This document shows, piece after piece, positions 32,918-41,623 of a stretch of DNA of 64,000 bases. Within the stretch, counting starts at the first letter, position 1; every line of letters begins with the position of its first letter. Source of the DNA: Gammaproteobacteria bacterium (GTDB lineage Bacteria; Pseudomonadota; Gammaproteobacteria; JAPPPA01); assembly GCA_030425645.1 (NCBI GenBank), contig JAUHZK010000007.1, forward strand, positions 1 through 64,000, in the 5' to 3' direction. The notes beneath the pieces were generated by a model, which made no database searches, was not told the origin of the DNA, and saw only the letters and a program-made list of their open reading frames with translations. The translations under genes and the position numbers were made by a program.

Positions 32918-33796
32918 ATGACTAGTCCAATCAGAGTGAATCCGGTACGCCGTAACCTGAAGTTTGACTTTAATTACGAGCGCCTAAACGACTGGCACTA
33001 CAACGGCCGTAATATCACCCATTTTATGAATACGTTGTCGATCTTCTTTCCAGAAGGCGAGCAGTTTTTTATCGACTCGGTACGCTACTACCGCGACAAA
33101 GGTGTGATTAAAGACCAAGAGCTGCTAAACGACATCCGCGCGTTTATTGGCCAAGAGGCGATGCATAGTCGCGAACACGAAGAATTAAACGAGGAAATGG
33201 AACGCCAAGGGCTAGGCGCAGCGGCGAAAGACCGCGCGGTTGGCAAACTGCTTAAGTTTGGCCGCTGGGTGTTGCCGCCGTCATTTCAGCTATCTATTAC
33301 CTGCGCCTTAGAACATATGACGGCAACATTGGCCGACTCTGTACTGCAGTGGGAAACGGTATTCGCCGAAGGCGACAATAAGTCAGATCCGGTATACACC
33401 GATGCTTGGAACTGGCACGCACTGGAGGAAACCGAACACAAAGGCGTTGCCTACGATGTCTATCAATTAGCAGTAGGTAAGGACAGCAATCCAAGTGCCT
33501 ACCTGCAACGGATAGGCGGCCACGTTCTGGCGCATGCCGTGTTCTGGCCGCTGGCGATTGCCTTTTGGATTGACGTATCACGCCGTGCGGGCGACTTAGG
33601 AAATCTTAAAGACTGGCGCAAAGCAGCCAGCTCCTTAATCGGTAGGAAACCTGGAGTTTTGCGTCGCAAATTCCCGGAACTGTTTACCTACTTCCGCCCA
33701 GGCTTTCATCCTTGGGATGACGACAACCGCGAATTCCTAAAGCAGGTTGACGCGATCGCCGCCGCTTATGCAGCACCAGTGAAAAAAGCAGCCTAA
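32918..33796 (+). CDS. PF10118-type 'metal-dependent hydrolase', putative di-iron protein
   Basis: A 292-residue, mostly helical protein. In order: NTLSIFFPEGEQFF (Glu), IGQEAMHSREHEELNEEM (ExxH), TCALEHMTATLADSVL (Glu), EETEHKGVAYDVYQ (ExxH). The Glu, ExxH, Glu, ExxH layout is that of ferritin-like di-iron carboxylate proteins, although the family is labelled metal-dependent hydrolase. The end holds RRKFPELFTYFRPGFHPWDDDN, also present in the fusion protein as FRPWFWREW ... FFNPWYDP. It lies downstream of the SDR and upstream of the MerR gene. Enzyme activity is unknown. Confidence 0.83.
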   Translation: MTSPIRVNPVRRNLKFDFNYERLNDWHYNGRNITHFMNTLSIFFPEGEQFFIDSVRYYRDKGVIKDQELLNDIRAFIGQEAMHSREHEELNEEMERQGLGAAAKDRAVGKLLKFGRWVLPPSFQLSITCALEHMTATLADSVLQWETVFAEGDNKSDPVYTDAWNWHALEETEHKGVAYDVYQLAVGKDSNPSAYLQRIGGHVLAHAVFWPLAIAFWIDVSRRAGDLGNLKDWRKAASSLIGRKPGVLRRKFPELFTYFRPGFHPWDDDNREFLKQVDAIAAAYAAPVKKAA

Positions 33797-33840
33797 GTCG
33801 GAATAGTGCTGTCGAGGTAATTGTAGTCGAGGTAATTAAG

Positions 33841-34689
33841 GTGAAGATTGTGGAGCGTAATGCGGCACAGGGTTATTATGACTCTATGGCAGCTAATCAA
33901 ACCCAACACCGTCGTAAGCGTGGCACCGCCGCGCCAGAGTTAGCCGAAGGTGAATACACCGTCGATCAACTTGCTCACGTCACCGGTAGCACCGTGCGTA
34001 ATATTCGTGCCTACCAAGACAAAGACGTGTTGCCACCGCCAGAAAAACGCGGCCGCCTTGGTGTTTATAAAGAACATCATGTGTCACGCCTGCATCTCAT
34101 CAACAATTTGTTAGACCGTGGATTCTCCATCGGCAATATCAAAGAGCTGTTAGATGCCTGGCTGACTGGCCGCGAACTTGGCGATATCTTGGGTTTAGAA
34201 CATGCCATTACCCACGCCTTCACTAGTGAAAAACCACGCGCCTACTCCGTGCCAGAACTGCTAAAAATGTTCGGCCTAGGCGCCATTAATAAAGAGCTAA
34301 TAGACGAAGCCGTCGAACTCAAATTGTTGAAACGGAAAGGCCTTAAGTTAGTAGCCGAATCTCCCAGCCTAATTGAAGCAGGTGCTGGATTGATTGAGGT
34401 TGGTATGCCATTTGAGGAAATGTTAGAGCTACTTCGCTTACTGCGCGGCAATGTACAACGTGCTGCCGACAACTTAGTCGAAGTGGCCTTCCCCCGTTTT
34501 GATACCTTTGGCGACGAGCTACCTCCGAAAGAAGATATTCAGAAACTTTCTGAACTGATCTGGAAGCTGCGCCCAATTGCCCACACGGCGATTCGCGCGG
34601 AAGCGGAAATGGCCTTAAATAGAGCCATTCAAAAACGCTTGGGCGACCGTCTGCTTAGCACTTTACAAAGTCTTCAAACCGAAGACTAA
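33841..34689 (+). CDS. MerR-family transcriptional regulator
   Basis: A 282-residue regulator. The winged helix-turn-helix is [70 protein letters not shown] (about 37-108), followed by a long helical effector domain with few cysteines, so not a metal sensor of the classical type. The start is GTG 33841 behind GAGGT; ATG 33886 is an alternative that keeps the whole DNA-binding domain. The 12-bp sequence GTCGAGGTAATT is repeated at 33811 and 33826, the second copy containing the ribosome site. It probably controls the SDR and monooxygenase operons. Confidence 0.85.
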   Translation: MKIVERNAAQGYYDSMAANQTQHRRKRGTAAPELAEGEYTVDQLAHVTGSTVRNIRAYQDKDVLPPPEKRGRLGVYKEHHVSRLHLINNLLDRGFSIGNIKELLDAWLTGRELGDILGLEHAITHAFTSEKPRAYSVPELLKMFGLGAINKELIDEAVELKLLKRKGLKLVAESPSLIEAGAGLIEVGMPFEEMLELLRLLRGNVQRAADNLVEVAFPRFDTFGDELPPKEDIQKLSELIWKLRPIAHTAIRAEAEMALNRAIQKRLGDRLLSTLQSLQTED

Positions 34690-34745
34690 GCTCACGCACA
34701 CTGCCCGCAAAACGCAGGCTCAAAACACTGACTAGAAGGTATCCC

Positions 34746-34910
34746 ATGAAAAAATGGCAATGTGATGTATGCGGCTGGATCTATGACGAAGCCGCCGGTC
34801 TACCGGAAGAAGGAATTGCTCCCGGAACGGCTTGGGAAGATGTACCAGAAGACTGGGTTTGCCCTGACTGCGGTGAAGCCAAGTCTGAGTTCGTGATGGT
34901 CGAAATCTAG
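34746..34910 (+). CDS. rubA: Rubredoxin
   Basis: A 54-residue iron protein with the two Cys-x2-Cys knuckles, [13 protein letters not shown] (residues 6-18) and [11 protein letters not shown] (39-49), in a compact rubredoxin of the alkane-hydroxylase type. It carries one electron from rubredoxin reductase to oxygenases such as AlkB. ATG 34746 follows GAAGG. The reductase gene is next on the same strand, 106 bp downstream. No alkB is in the window, so its partner here is unknown. Confidence 0.95.
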   Translation: MKKWQCDVCGWIYDEAAGLPEEGIAPGTAWEDVPEDWVCPDCGEAKSEFVMVEI

Positions 34911-35016
34911 CGCCTCACCCTAGCGCCTCACCCTGGGGCCTTAGTACCTAATATCCCAATCAATCGTTAATCGCGTCAGCGGCCCACGTCTGACGCGCAG
35001 ATTTATAGAACCAACT

Positions 35017-36150
35017 ATGTCCCCTATTGTTATTTTAGGAGCCGGCCATGCTGCCTATAGCTTGGCCCGCGAAATTCGCCGCCACGATAAAAACGCCGGC
35101 ATCACACTGATAACCCGCGACAGTGGCGACAGCTACTACAAGCCAAATCTTTCCAAGGCTTTAGCCATGGGCAAAACGCCAGCACAGTTGGTATTGAAAA
35201 CCCGGCCCGAACAAGAAACAGCGCTCAACATTTCGGTACAGCCAGAACAACGCGTCACCGCAATTAACCCGGCTACGCAAAGCCTTAGCTTAGCAACCGG
35301 CGAAAACATCGAATACGCGGCATTGGTCTTTGCCACAGGTGCTGAAAGCCGCCGCTTGGCGCTAGCCGGCAACGCCAGCGATGCCGTTTTACACGTTAAT
35401 GACCTAGACGAATACCGGCGCTTTGTAGAGCGCAGCCAAGCCGCTAAAAAAGTCTTAATTATGGGCGCCGGATTAGTCGGCTGTGAGTTTGCTAACGACC
35501 TCCATAGCCAAGGCATTACTAGCCTCTTGGTTGACCCCGCCGCGTACCCGCTAGCTACCCTATTACCGAACGCGCTCGGCGAAGCGTTAGAAAAAGGGCT
35601 TAGTCAGATTGGCTGCCAACAGTTCTACAGCAATCATGTCACGGAGCTAAACACACACAAATACGGCTACCAAGCCAAGCTGGCCAACGGTGAAGTTGTC
35701 ACCGCTGATCTGGTGCTATCGGCTGCTGGACTTAGCGTTGACACCACCCTTGCCGAAACTGGCGGCATTGAATGCGGTCGTGGCATTCGAGTAAATAGTC
35801 AGCTCGCCACTAACCAGCCAAACATTTACGCCCTTGGCGACTGTGCTGAAATCAACGGCCAACTGCGGCCATTTATCGCCCCCATTCTGCCCAGCGTAAA
35901 AGCGCTAGCACAAAGCTTACTCGGCAATCCAAGCCGCATTGACTTCGGCCCCATGCCGGTCACCGTTAAAACACCCTGCTGCCCTACGGTCGCCTGCCCG
36001 CCGAATGCTAAGGTTGAAGGCGAATGGCAGATAAACGGCGAAGCCGGCGATCTAATCGCCCGCCACTTTAGTAACGGACAACTGACCGGCTTTGCTTGCA
36101 CCGGCAAAGCCACAGCTGAAGCCAAAACCTTGCAAGCCGAACTGGCGTAG
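35017..36150 (+). CDS. rubB: Rubredoxin-NAD(+) reductase
   Basis: A 377-residue FAD flavoprotein: N-terminal FAD motif ILGAGHAAYSLAREI near 6, NAD motif IMGAGLVGCEFANDL near 150, and an FAD-binding Asp in NIYALGDCAEI near 273. The KPNLSKALA segment near 47 and a C-terminal domain around CCPTVACPPNAKVEGEW are characteristic of RubB/AlkT-type reductases. It passes electrons from NADH to rubredoxin. It follows the rubredoxin gene, with possible transcription from its own promoter in the 106-bp gap. Confidence 0.9.
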   Translation: MSPIVILGAGHAAYSLAREIRRHDKNAGITLITRDSGDSYYKPNLSKALAMGKTPAQLVLKTRPEQETALNISVQPEQRVTAINPATQSLSLATGENIEYAALVFATGAESRRLALAGNASDAVLHVNDLDEYRRFVERSQAAKKVLIMGAGLVGCEFANDLHSQGITSLLVDPAAYPLATLLPNALGEALEKGLSQIGCQQFYSNHVTELNTHKYGYQAKLANGEVVTADLVLSAAGLSVDTTLAETGGIECGRGIRVNSQLATNQPNIYALGDCAEINGQLRPFIAPILPSVKALAQSLLGNPSRIDFGPMPVTVKTPCCPTVACPPNAKVEGEWQINGEAGDLIARHFSNGQLTGFACTGKATAEAKTLQAELA

Positions 36151-36195
36151 ACTAATAATCAGCAACACAATACTCATAACACTTGGGGGATAGCC

Positions 36196-37443
36196 ATGAT
36201 CGAATGGCTTGCCGACTACCTGCCCAACCTCTGGGCTCATTTTTTAGACCAATGGTGGCTCTACGCGGCTATCCCATTTATCAGCGCCGGCGTTGGTTTT
36301 GTTACCAACATGATGGCGTTAGAGATGATGTTCAAACCGATCGAGTTTGTCGGCATTAAACCCATCTTCGGCTGGCAGGGCATTGTGCCGCGCAAGGCTG
36401 AAATTATGGCTGGTATCGCCGTCGACACCATTACTAGCAAACTGATTAGCACCCGCGAAATTACTGACCGCATCGACCCTGACGAAGTCGCCCGCCTGCT
36501 GCGCGAACCGCTAAAACCCATTATTGAAGACGTTGTCTACGACATGATCAGCACCCACAACCCAACGTTGTGGAACACCATGCCGAAGTTGGCCAAAGAT
36601 CAAATCATCAAACGTGCTCATGATGTAGCACCCAATATTGCCGCCGAAGTCACGCGCAAATTTCAGCAAGACGCCGATCACCTGCTCGACATCAAACATA
36701 TGGTGATCACCAATCTAATGAAGGACAAAATGCTACTAAACCGCATTTTCCTCGACGTTGGTGAACCCGAATTTAAGTTTGTAGCGCGTTCCGGCGCTTA
36801 CTTTGGTTTTCTATTTGGCATTCCACAAATGCTGCTGTACTTGGTCTACCCCGCCAATTGGGTCTTACCTCTATTTGGTCTACTAGTGGGCTACGCCACC
36901 AATTGGATTGCACTGAAGGTGATCTTTGAACCCAAAGATCCCATTCGCGTGGGCCTAGTCAAAATCCAAGGCTTATTTCTTAAGCGCCAGGCGGAAGTTG
37001 GCCATGCCTACGCCAGTCTCGTCGCCGACGAAATCCTGACACCGCAAAACATGGCTGACGCCGTGCTTAATGGCCCCAATTCAGAAGCGCTAGACGAGGT
37101 TTTAGAGCGTGAGGTCAAACGCGCCATTGATGACAGCGTTGGCATCACCATGCCGGTTGTCACCGCCGCCTTAGGCAGCAAAAACTACCGCAAGATGAAA
37201 GAAACCGCAGTTGCCGCCACTCATAAACGAGCGGGGTCATTAATGGCGCATGCGGGGAGTTATCTAGAAGAGGTGATGGACGTCAAAGCCACCCTTTCAA
37301 CTCGGTTAGCGGCGTTAACGCCAAAAGAGTTTGAAGGCTTGCTACGCCCGGCCTTTGAACAAGACGAATGGATACTGATTGCGGTCGGCGCCGGCCTTGG
37401 CATGTTGGCCGGCTTTGCCCAGCTGTTCTTTATGTTTAGCTAG
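36196..37443 (+). CDS. DUF445 family membrane protein
   Basis: A 415-residue protein with membrane helices near the N-terminus (LYAAIPFISAGVGFVTNMMALEMMF), in the middle (SGAYFGFLFGIPQMLLYLVYPANWVLPLFGLLVGYATNWIALKVIF) and at the C-terminus (LIAVGAGLGMLAGFAQLFFM). The repeated GFVTNMMAL / GYATNWIAL motifs are the DUF445 hallmark. The helical regions between could project to the periplasm or cytoplasm. Function of the family is unknown. It starts 45 bp after the rubredoxin reductase and ends before a hairpin terminator. Confidence 0.86.
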   Translation: MIEWLADYLPNLWAHFLDQWWLYAAIPFISAGVGFVTNMMALEMMFKPIEFVGIKPIFGWQGIVPRKAEIMAGIAVDTITSKLISTREITDRIDPDEVARLLREPLKPIIEDVVYDMISTHNPTLWNTMPKLAKDQIIKRAHDVAPNIAAEVTRKFQQDADHLLDIKHMVITNLMKDKMLLNRIFLDVGEPEFKFVARSGAYFGFLFGIPQMLLYLVYPANWVLPLFGLLVGYATNWIALKVIFEPKDPIRVGLVKIQGLFLKRQAEVGHAYASLVADEILTPQNMADAVLNGPNSEALDEVLEREVKRAIDDSVGITMPVVTAALGSKNYRKMKETAVAATHKRAGSLMAHAGSYLEEVMDVKATLSTRLAALTPKEFEGLLRPAFEQDEWILIAVGAGLGMLAGFAQLFFMFS

Positions 37444-37453
37444 AACAAGCTTC

Positions 37454-37486
37454 AAAAAAAAGGCCTCCATTCGGAGGCCCTTTAAA
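37454..37486. terminator. Bidirectional terminator between DUF445 and ceramidase genes
   Basis: The stem GGCCTCC/GGAGGCC (37462-37479, loop ATTC) has a seven-A run on its left, which is a T-run for the minus strand, and CTTT on its right. It is strongest for the minus-strand ceramidase-like gene, whose stop lies at 37492. Confidence 0.82.
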
Positions 37487-37491
37487 ACCTT

Positions 37492-39912
37492 TTATTGGTT
37501 ACAGGAACCAATTTCAAATTCATCCGTTAAGCCACTATAAGCACCGCTCGCGGCAACGCCCTCATGGCGTATTCGATAACGGCCGGCTTCAATGCCCTGC
37601 GGCAAAATCCAGTCAACTTGGAACTGATTAGCACCGTTATTGCTGATTAGATACTGGTAACGCGTGAACCAGTCGCTATCCTGCTTAAGCACCTGCCAGC
37701 TGCCATCAGCTTGCTGTTGTTCAACAAAGAAATAGCTACTCTCTGATTTCAAGTCATGCCGCGGATGGCCACCAACGAACCGCGCCGTCACCGTAACGAT
37801 GTCATCGCCTTGTTCGTAACGCTCCAAGGGCTGCAAGGTAACCGTTCCGAATGGCACCGAAGGATTGCCATCGTCGGCCGCAGTGTTGGCAGCTAGCAAC
37901 GAGGCTTCACTGCGATAACCACTATTTTGATACGGGCTACTAGGCGCCGTATTAGCTTTCACATGGCCAGCCAATCGCACCATTTCCTGCTGCACAGCCT
38001 CTAATGTCCAAGCCCCAAATACCGTAGACGCACCTTCGTAGTTTTGTACCGAGTACTCTTCACGTGTGGTTAGGTAATGCACAAAGCCATTACTCAAACC
38101 CGAGATCACCGCGTAGTCGATACCAGCATCTTGCAGTTCATCCAACACCGCATTGCGGATACGGCGACCACTGTTGGTAGTCACCTCCCAAGGCAACGCA
38201 ATAATCGCTAAGTTACCTAGCGTCACAATCTGAATCGGTAGCGTTTGTGGCTCCAAGGTTTGTAGGCTGCCGATTTGATTAAATGGCGACGGCAAATTCA
38301 GCGGGAACAGAATGGGCTTCTCAGCATGACAGTCGTAATTGAGCAAGTCATAAACCAAGTTGTTACAACCGACAGGTACCAATAAGCCCGGTGGCAAAGC
38401 GCCATTCTGGGCGGCCGCAAAATTGTCCTCTAGCAAGGTCACAATCTCAGCTAGGTTGCCTACATTAGTACAAGTTTGACCCTCACCCGTTGGGCCACGG
38501 CCGTCTTCTGCACCACCGGCCATAGAAACGCCCAAGGCGCCACTGCAGCTTTCATAAACGTCGATGCCCTGCGGTTGCAAACCAAGCGGATAGGTACCTG
38601 GATTGGTAATTTGCACGCTAGACCAATCGATTTCGATCGACTTTGAGGAGACCTCGCCCACTAGTCGTTCACTAGCTTCATCGTAAAGCTGTTTAGCATG
38701 GCGGTATTGCTTGTAACCTGAGATCAGCGCGTTCTCGGGCTCTGTGCGGCCACCTGCACGATTACGAAACGCACTACCTTCAATATCACGTAGTTCTGCT
38801 TCGCTTAAATCAGTGATAAAAAGAGACGGCGAGGCGTCGCCCTCATCGGCCTGCATAAAACCAGCCAAAAATTGTTCTGGCTCGGTCGACGAGAACCGCT
38901 CGGTCGCAAAGTCCTGCTCAAAACGAAGTGCCGCATAACCCTTGTTGTCGCTCGATAGCAGGGTATTGTTTTGGTAAATCGAGGTTACGTGAATGCCATA
39001 CCAATTCACCATGCCCACTTCAGTACCGTCGTCACGCTGCAACTTCAATAGTGACATCATGCGATTGGTGCGCACTTCATTACCGTCGGTATCTAAAAAC
39101 GCCTGACGGTCTTCCTCAGGGTTCTGCAAATAGGCCGGCACTGAACGGTTTGTGGTGCCGTTCAGCAGCTCCGCTTGATTAAACAAAATCGGACCGGAAC
39201 TGGCGTTTTCCAAATTGCTATGCGCCCGACGAATCGCCGCCATAATGCCGTTGACGGCCGCCGTTAAGTTTTGTGCGTCATGGCCACCGGTTAGTACGTT
39301 ATAGGCGTCGTGATGCGCCTGCCCGCCAGCAGTACTATGACTGTGAGACGGATTGAGAACGACATTGTCAGCATTATAGAAAGCGCTTAAGTCAGTATCA
39401 GCGGCCAGCGCATCCAGCACACCTTGGCGGATCGAGGTAAACATCAGCCCTAAATCATTCTGCACAATCACGGCGCGGCTATCGCGGCCCTCGCAACTGG
39501 ACTGAAAAATAAAGGCCCGCGCATGCTGGCGATCAATCAAGCCGCTAGAAATTTGATCACCATCAACATAACCCGCCATGCTGGAACCGGATGTTGCGCC
39601 GGTAATGTCACCTAAACCGGCGGCGTAACGGAAACTGGTATTGGTTTCACAGGCGCCACTATTGAGCGCGGCTGAAGCATCGCGCGCGGAGTTGCGCGGC
39701 TCATAGTGAGACAAGTCCGCTAGCGGCAAATCAGCTGGCGTACGTTGCACCGACAAAATATCGTCTTCCTGCAAATGCCCCATTGCACAGGCTCGCGTTT
39801 CCGGAGTTCCTCCGCCGCCACCGGCACCTTCATCCAGCTTAGGTGACTGGTTTCCACAAGCAGCGACAATCATCGCCAGTAACACCACGGGTAACTGTTG
39901 GCGTAGTCTCAT
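37492..39912 (-). CDS. Neutral/alkaline ceramidase-like lipoprotein
   Basis: A 806-residue lipoprotein: signal MRLRQQLPVVLLAMIVAACGNQ with lipobox VAAC. Ceramidase features follow: GDITGATSGSSMAGYVDGDQISSGLIDRQHARAFIFQS, the zinc-site region NPSHSHSTAGGQAHHDAYNVLTGG and the catalytic block QADEGDASPSLF near 365, where known enzymes read NxGDVSPN with an active Ser. The C-terminal Ig-like domain ends after GLTDEFEIGSC. The enzyme would release fatty acid from ceramide or other N-acyl lipids at the cell surface. The DVSPN motif is altered (DASPS) but keeps the Ser. Confidence 0.84.
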   Translation of the reverse strand: MRLRQQLPVVLLAMIVAACGNQSPKLDEGAGGGGGTPETRACAMGHLQEDDILSVQRTPADLPLADLSHYEPRNSARDASAALNSGACETNTSFRYAAGLGDITGATSGSSMAGYVDGDQISSGLIDRQHARAFIFQSSCEGRDSRAVIVQNDLGLMFTSIRQGVLDALAADTDLSAFYNADNVVLNPSHSHSTAGGQAHHDAYNVLTGGHDAQNLTAAVNGIMAAIRRAHSNLENASSGPILFNQAELLNGTTNRSVPAYLQNPEEDRQAFLDTDGNEVRTNRMMSLLKLQRDDGTEVGMVNWYGIHVTSIYQNNTLLSSDNKGYAALRFEQDFATERFSSTEPEQFLAGFMQADEGDASPSLFITDLSEAELRDIEGSAFRNRAGGRTEPENALISGYKQYRHAKQLYDEASERLVGEVSSKSIEIDWSSVQITNPGTYPLGLQPQGIDVYESCSGALGVSMAGGAEDGRGPTGEGQTCTNVGNLAEIVTLLEDNFAAAQNGALPPGLLVPVGCNNLVYDLLNYDCHAEKPILFPLNLPSPFNQIGSLQTLEPQTLPIQIVTLGNLAIIALPWEVTTNSGRRIRNAVLDELQDAGIDYAVISGLSNGFVHYLTTREEYSVQNYEGASTVFGAWTLEAVQQEMVRLAGHVKANTAPSSPYQNSGYRSEASLLAANTAADDGNPSVPFGTVTLQPLERYEQGDDIVTVTARFVGGHPRHDLKSESSYFFVEQQQADGSWQVLKQDSDWFTRYQYLISNNGANQFQVDWILPQGIEAGRYRIRHEGVAASGAYSGLTDEFEIGSCNQ

Positions 39913-40016
39913 TCCATCTGTCCTCATTAAGCCTGCATTTACCCGCGCGGGGTGTGCGGCCTGAATTATTTATTTACACTTTGGCGAATACTACCGCATT
40001 TAGTGAACTCAGCCCT

Positions 40017-40907
40017 ATGACCGCTATCAAGCTAGGCGCAGATACCGCCAACTGGCTCCAACTGGGGCAATATTTTGACTTCGACGGCCATCGCATTTTT
40101 TTCCGCGATAGCGGCGACAGCGCCAAGCCTGTTTTGCTGCTTATTCATGGCTTTCCAAGTGCGTCTTGGGATTGGCAACCCGTGTGGCCGGAGCTTAGCC
40201 AAACATTCCGCCTGATCGCCGCCGATATGCTCGGCTTTGGTTTTTCTTCTAAACCCCGCAAGCATGACTACAACATTCACCAACAAGCCGATATTCAAGA
40301 AGCGCTGCTAGCGCATTTAGGCATTCAACAATGCCATGCACTTGTTCACGACTATGGCGTTTCGGTGCAGCAAGAGCTGATGGCCAGACAGCATGAGCAG
40401 CAACTCAACTTCCGCCTGCTATCGAGCTGTTTTTTAAACGGCGGCGTCTTCCCCGAAATGCATCGCCCACGGCTGATTCAACGACTACTGCTCAGCCCAG
40501 CTGGGCCGCTCCTGTCGCCACTTAACAATCAACGCCAGTTTGAACGCAGCTTTAGTGCTGTGTTTGGCCCCAACACACGGCCTAGTAAAACCGAGCTAAG
40601 AAGCTTTTGGGAGCTAATTGCCTACAACCAAGGGCAGCGAATTTTCCACTTACTAATTAGGTATATGAATGACCGCAAACAACACCGACAACGCTGGGTT
40701 AATGCCCTTGTGAAACCGCAAATGCCAGTACGCTTAATTAACGGCCCGGAAGACCCAGTATCTGGCCGGCACCTGGTTGAGTACTACCAACAGCTAGTCA
40801 CCAACGCCGATACGGTAGTCTTAGATAGCATCGGCCACTACCCACAGGTAGAGGCGCCTGAGTTAGTCACGGCGGCTTACCTTGAATTTGTGCAGCCACT
40901 GCTATAA
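40017..40907 (+). CDS. Alpha/beta hydrolase, haloalkane-dehalogenase/epoxide-hydrolase-like
   Basis: A 296-residue alpha/beta hydrolase: oxyanion motif HGFPSASWDW near 42, second strand DMLGFGFSSKP near 69, and nucleophile elbow VHDYGVSVQQEL near 106 (Asp nucleophile as in the epoxide hydrolase/dehalogenase branch). The acid near 247 (NGPEDPVSG) and His in SIGHYPQVEAPE near 279 complete a triad. ATG 40017 was chosen as the first start outside the divergent ceramidase gene. Product class is clear; substrate is not. Confidence 0.83.
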   Translation: MTAIKLGADTANWLQLGQYFDFDGHRIFFRDSGDSAKPVLLLIHGFPSASWDWQPVWPELSQTFRLIAADMLGFGFSSKPRKHDYNIHQQADIQEALLAHLGIQQCHALVHDYGVSVQQELMARQHEQQLNFRLLSSCFLNGGVFPEMHRPRLIQRLLLSPAGPLLSPLNNQRQFERSFSAVFGPNTRPSKTELRSFWELIAYNQGQRIFHLLIRYMNDRKQHRQRWVNALVKPQMPVRLINGPEDPVSGRHLVEYYQQLVTNADTVVLDSIGHYPQVEAPELVTAAYLEFVQPLL

Positions 40908-40944
40908 AACACAGTATGTTTTTATACCGCCTTAGGAAGGAATA

Positions 40945-41244
40945 ATGAATCTAGAGAGCTACAAAGCCCAACTCCTTGCCCAACTTGACGTTTACAAAGC
41001 TAAAGCCAATGAGCTGAAAGCGATTGCTGAAGGCCAGATTGCCGAGGGTAAAGTAGAGGCACAGAAACTACGCCGCGATATTGAGTCGCAGATTAACGAA
41101 ACCCGTGAAAACATCGAAGGCTTGGCGGAATCCGGCGTTGCCATCGGTAAAGATACGCTTGAAGACGCTAAAGGCGTTGCCGAGAAACTGCTCGGCGAAG
41201 TAGCCGCGAAAGTGGACGAACTGAAAAACAAGATTGGCAGCTAA
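40945..41244 (+). CDS. Small amphipathic helical protein, function unknown
   Basis: A 99-residue Ala/Glu/Lys-rich protein predicted to be nearly all helix, with heptad-like spacing (YKAQLLAQLDVYKAKANELKA; IESQINETRENIEGLAES; VAEKLLGEVAAKVDELKNKIG) and no Cys, Trp or Pro. Resembles apolipoprotein-like, phasin-like or LEA-type helices. It has a very strong ribosome site (AGGAAGGA) and its own terminator, which suggests high expression. I do not recognise a family. Given the lipid-related genes nearby, a surfactant or granule-coat role is possible, but that is speculation. Confidence 0.75.
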   Translation: MNLESYKAQLLAQLDVYKAKANELKAIAEGQIAEGKVEAQKLRRDIESQINETRENIEGLAESGVAIGKDTLEDAKGVAEKLLGEVAAKVDELKNKIGS

Positions 41245-41264
41245 ACTGCACACACAACAGGCAT

Positions 41265-41298
41265 AAAAAAAGGCGCTGTAATCACAGCGCCTTTTTTA
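41265..41298. terminator. Bidirectional terminator between small helical protein and ppiC
   Basis: AGGCGCTGT-AATC-ACAGCGCCT forms a 9-bp stem flanked by A6 on the left and T7 on the right, good for both converging genes. Confidence 0.9.
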
Positions 41299-41314
41299 TA
41301 CCTTTGCGAAAGCA

Positions 41315-41596
41315 CTAGTCTGTACGACTAGTTACTTCCAGCAAGTGATAACCAAACTGCGTTTTCACAGGGCCTTGCACGGTGTTCACTGGCGCAGAGA
41401 AAACCACTTTGTCGAACTCAGGCACCATCATGCCAGGGCCGAACGAACCCAGATCGCCACCTTGAGCGCCAGATGGGCAAGTTGAATTGGCTTTAGCGAT
41501 ATCACCAAAATCGGCACCGCCTTCAATTTCTGATTTAAGTGCTAAGCATTTGGCTTCGTCTGAAACCAAGATGTGTCGTGCTGAGGCTTGTGCCAT
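41315..41596 (-). CDS. ppiC: Parvulin-type peptidyl-prolyl cis-trans isomerase C
   Basis: A 93-residue single-domain parvulin: ASARHILVSDEAKCLALKSEIEGGADFGDIAKANSTCPSGAQGGDLGSFGPGMMVPEFDKVVFSAPVNTV then GPVKTQFGYHLLEVTSR. The catalytic residues RHILV, the QGGDLGSF loop, MVPEF and GYHLLEV are all present. No signal peptide, so it is cytoplasmic like PpiC of E. coli. It sits alone between a terminator and an MBL gene upstream on the same strand (28 bp gap), with which it may be cotranscribed. Confidence 0.94.
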   Translation of the reverse strand: MAQASARHILVSDEAKCLALKSEIEGGADFGDIAKANSTCPSGAQGGDLGSFGPGMMVPEFDKVVFSAPVNTVQGPVKTQFGYHLLEVTSRTD

Positions 41597-41623
41597 GCGT
41601 TCAGTCCTTTAATAAAGTTTAGT

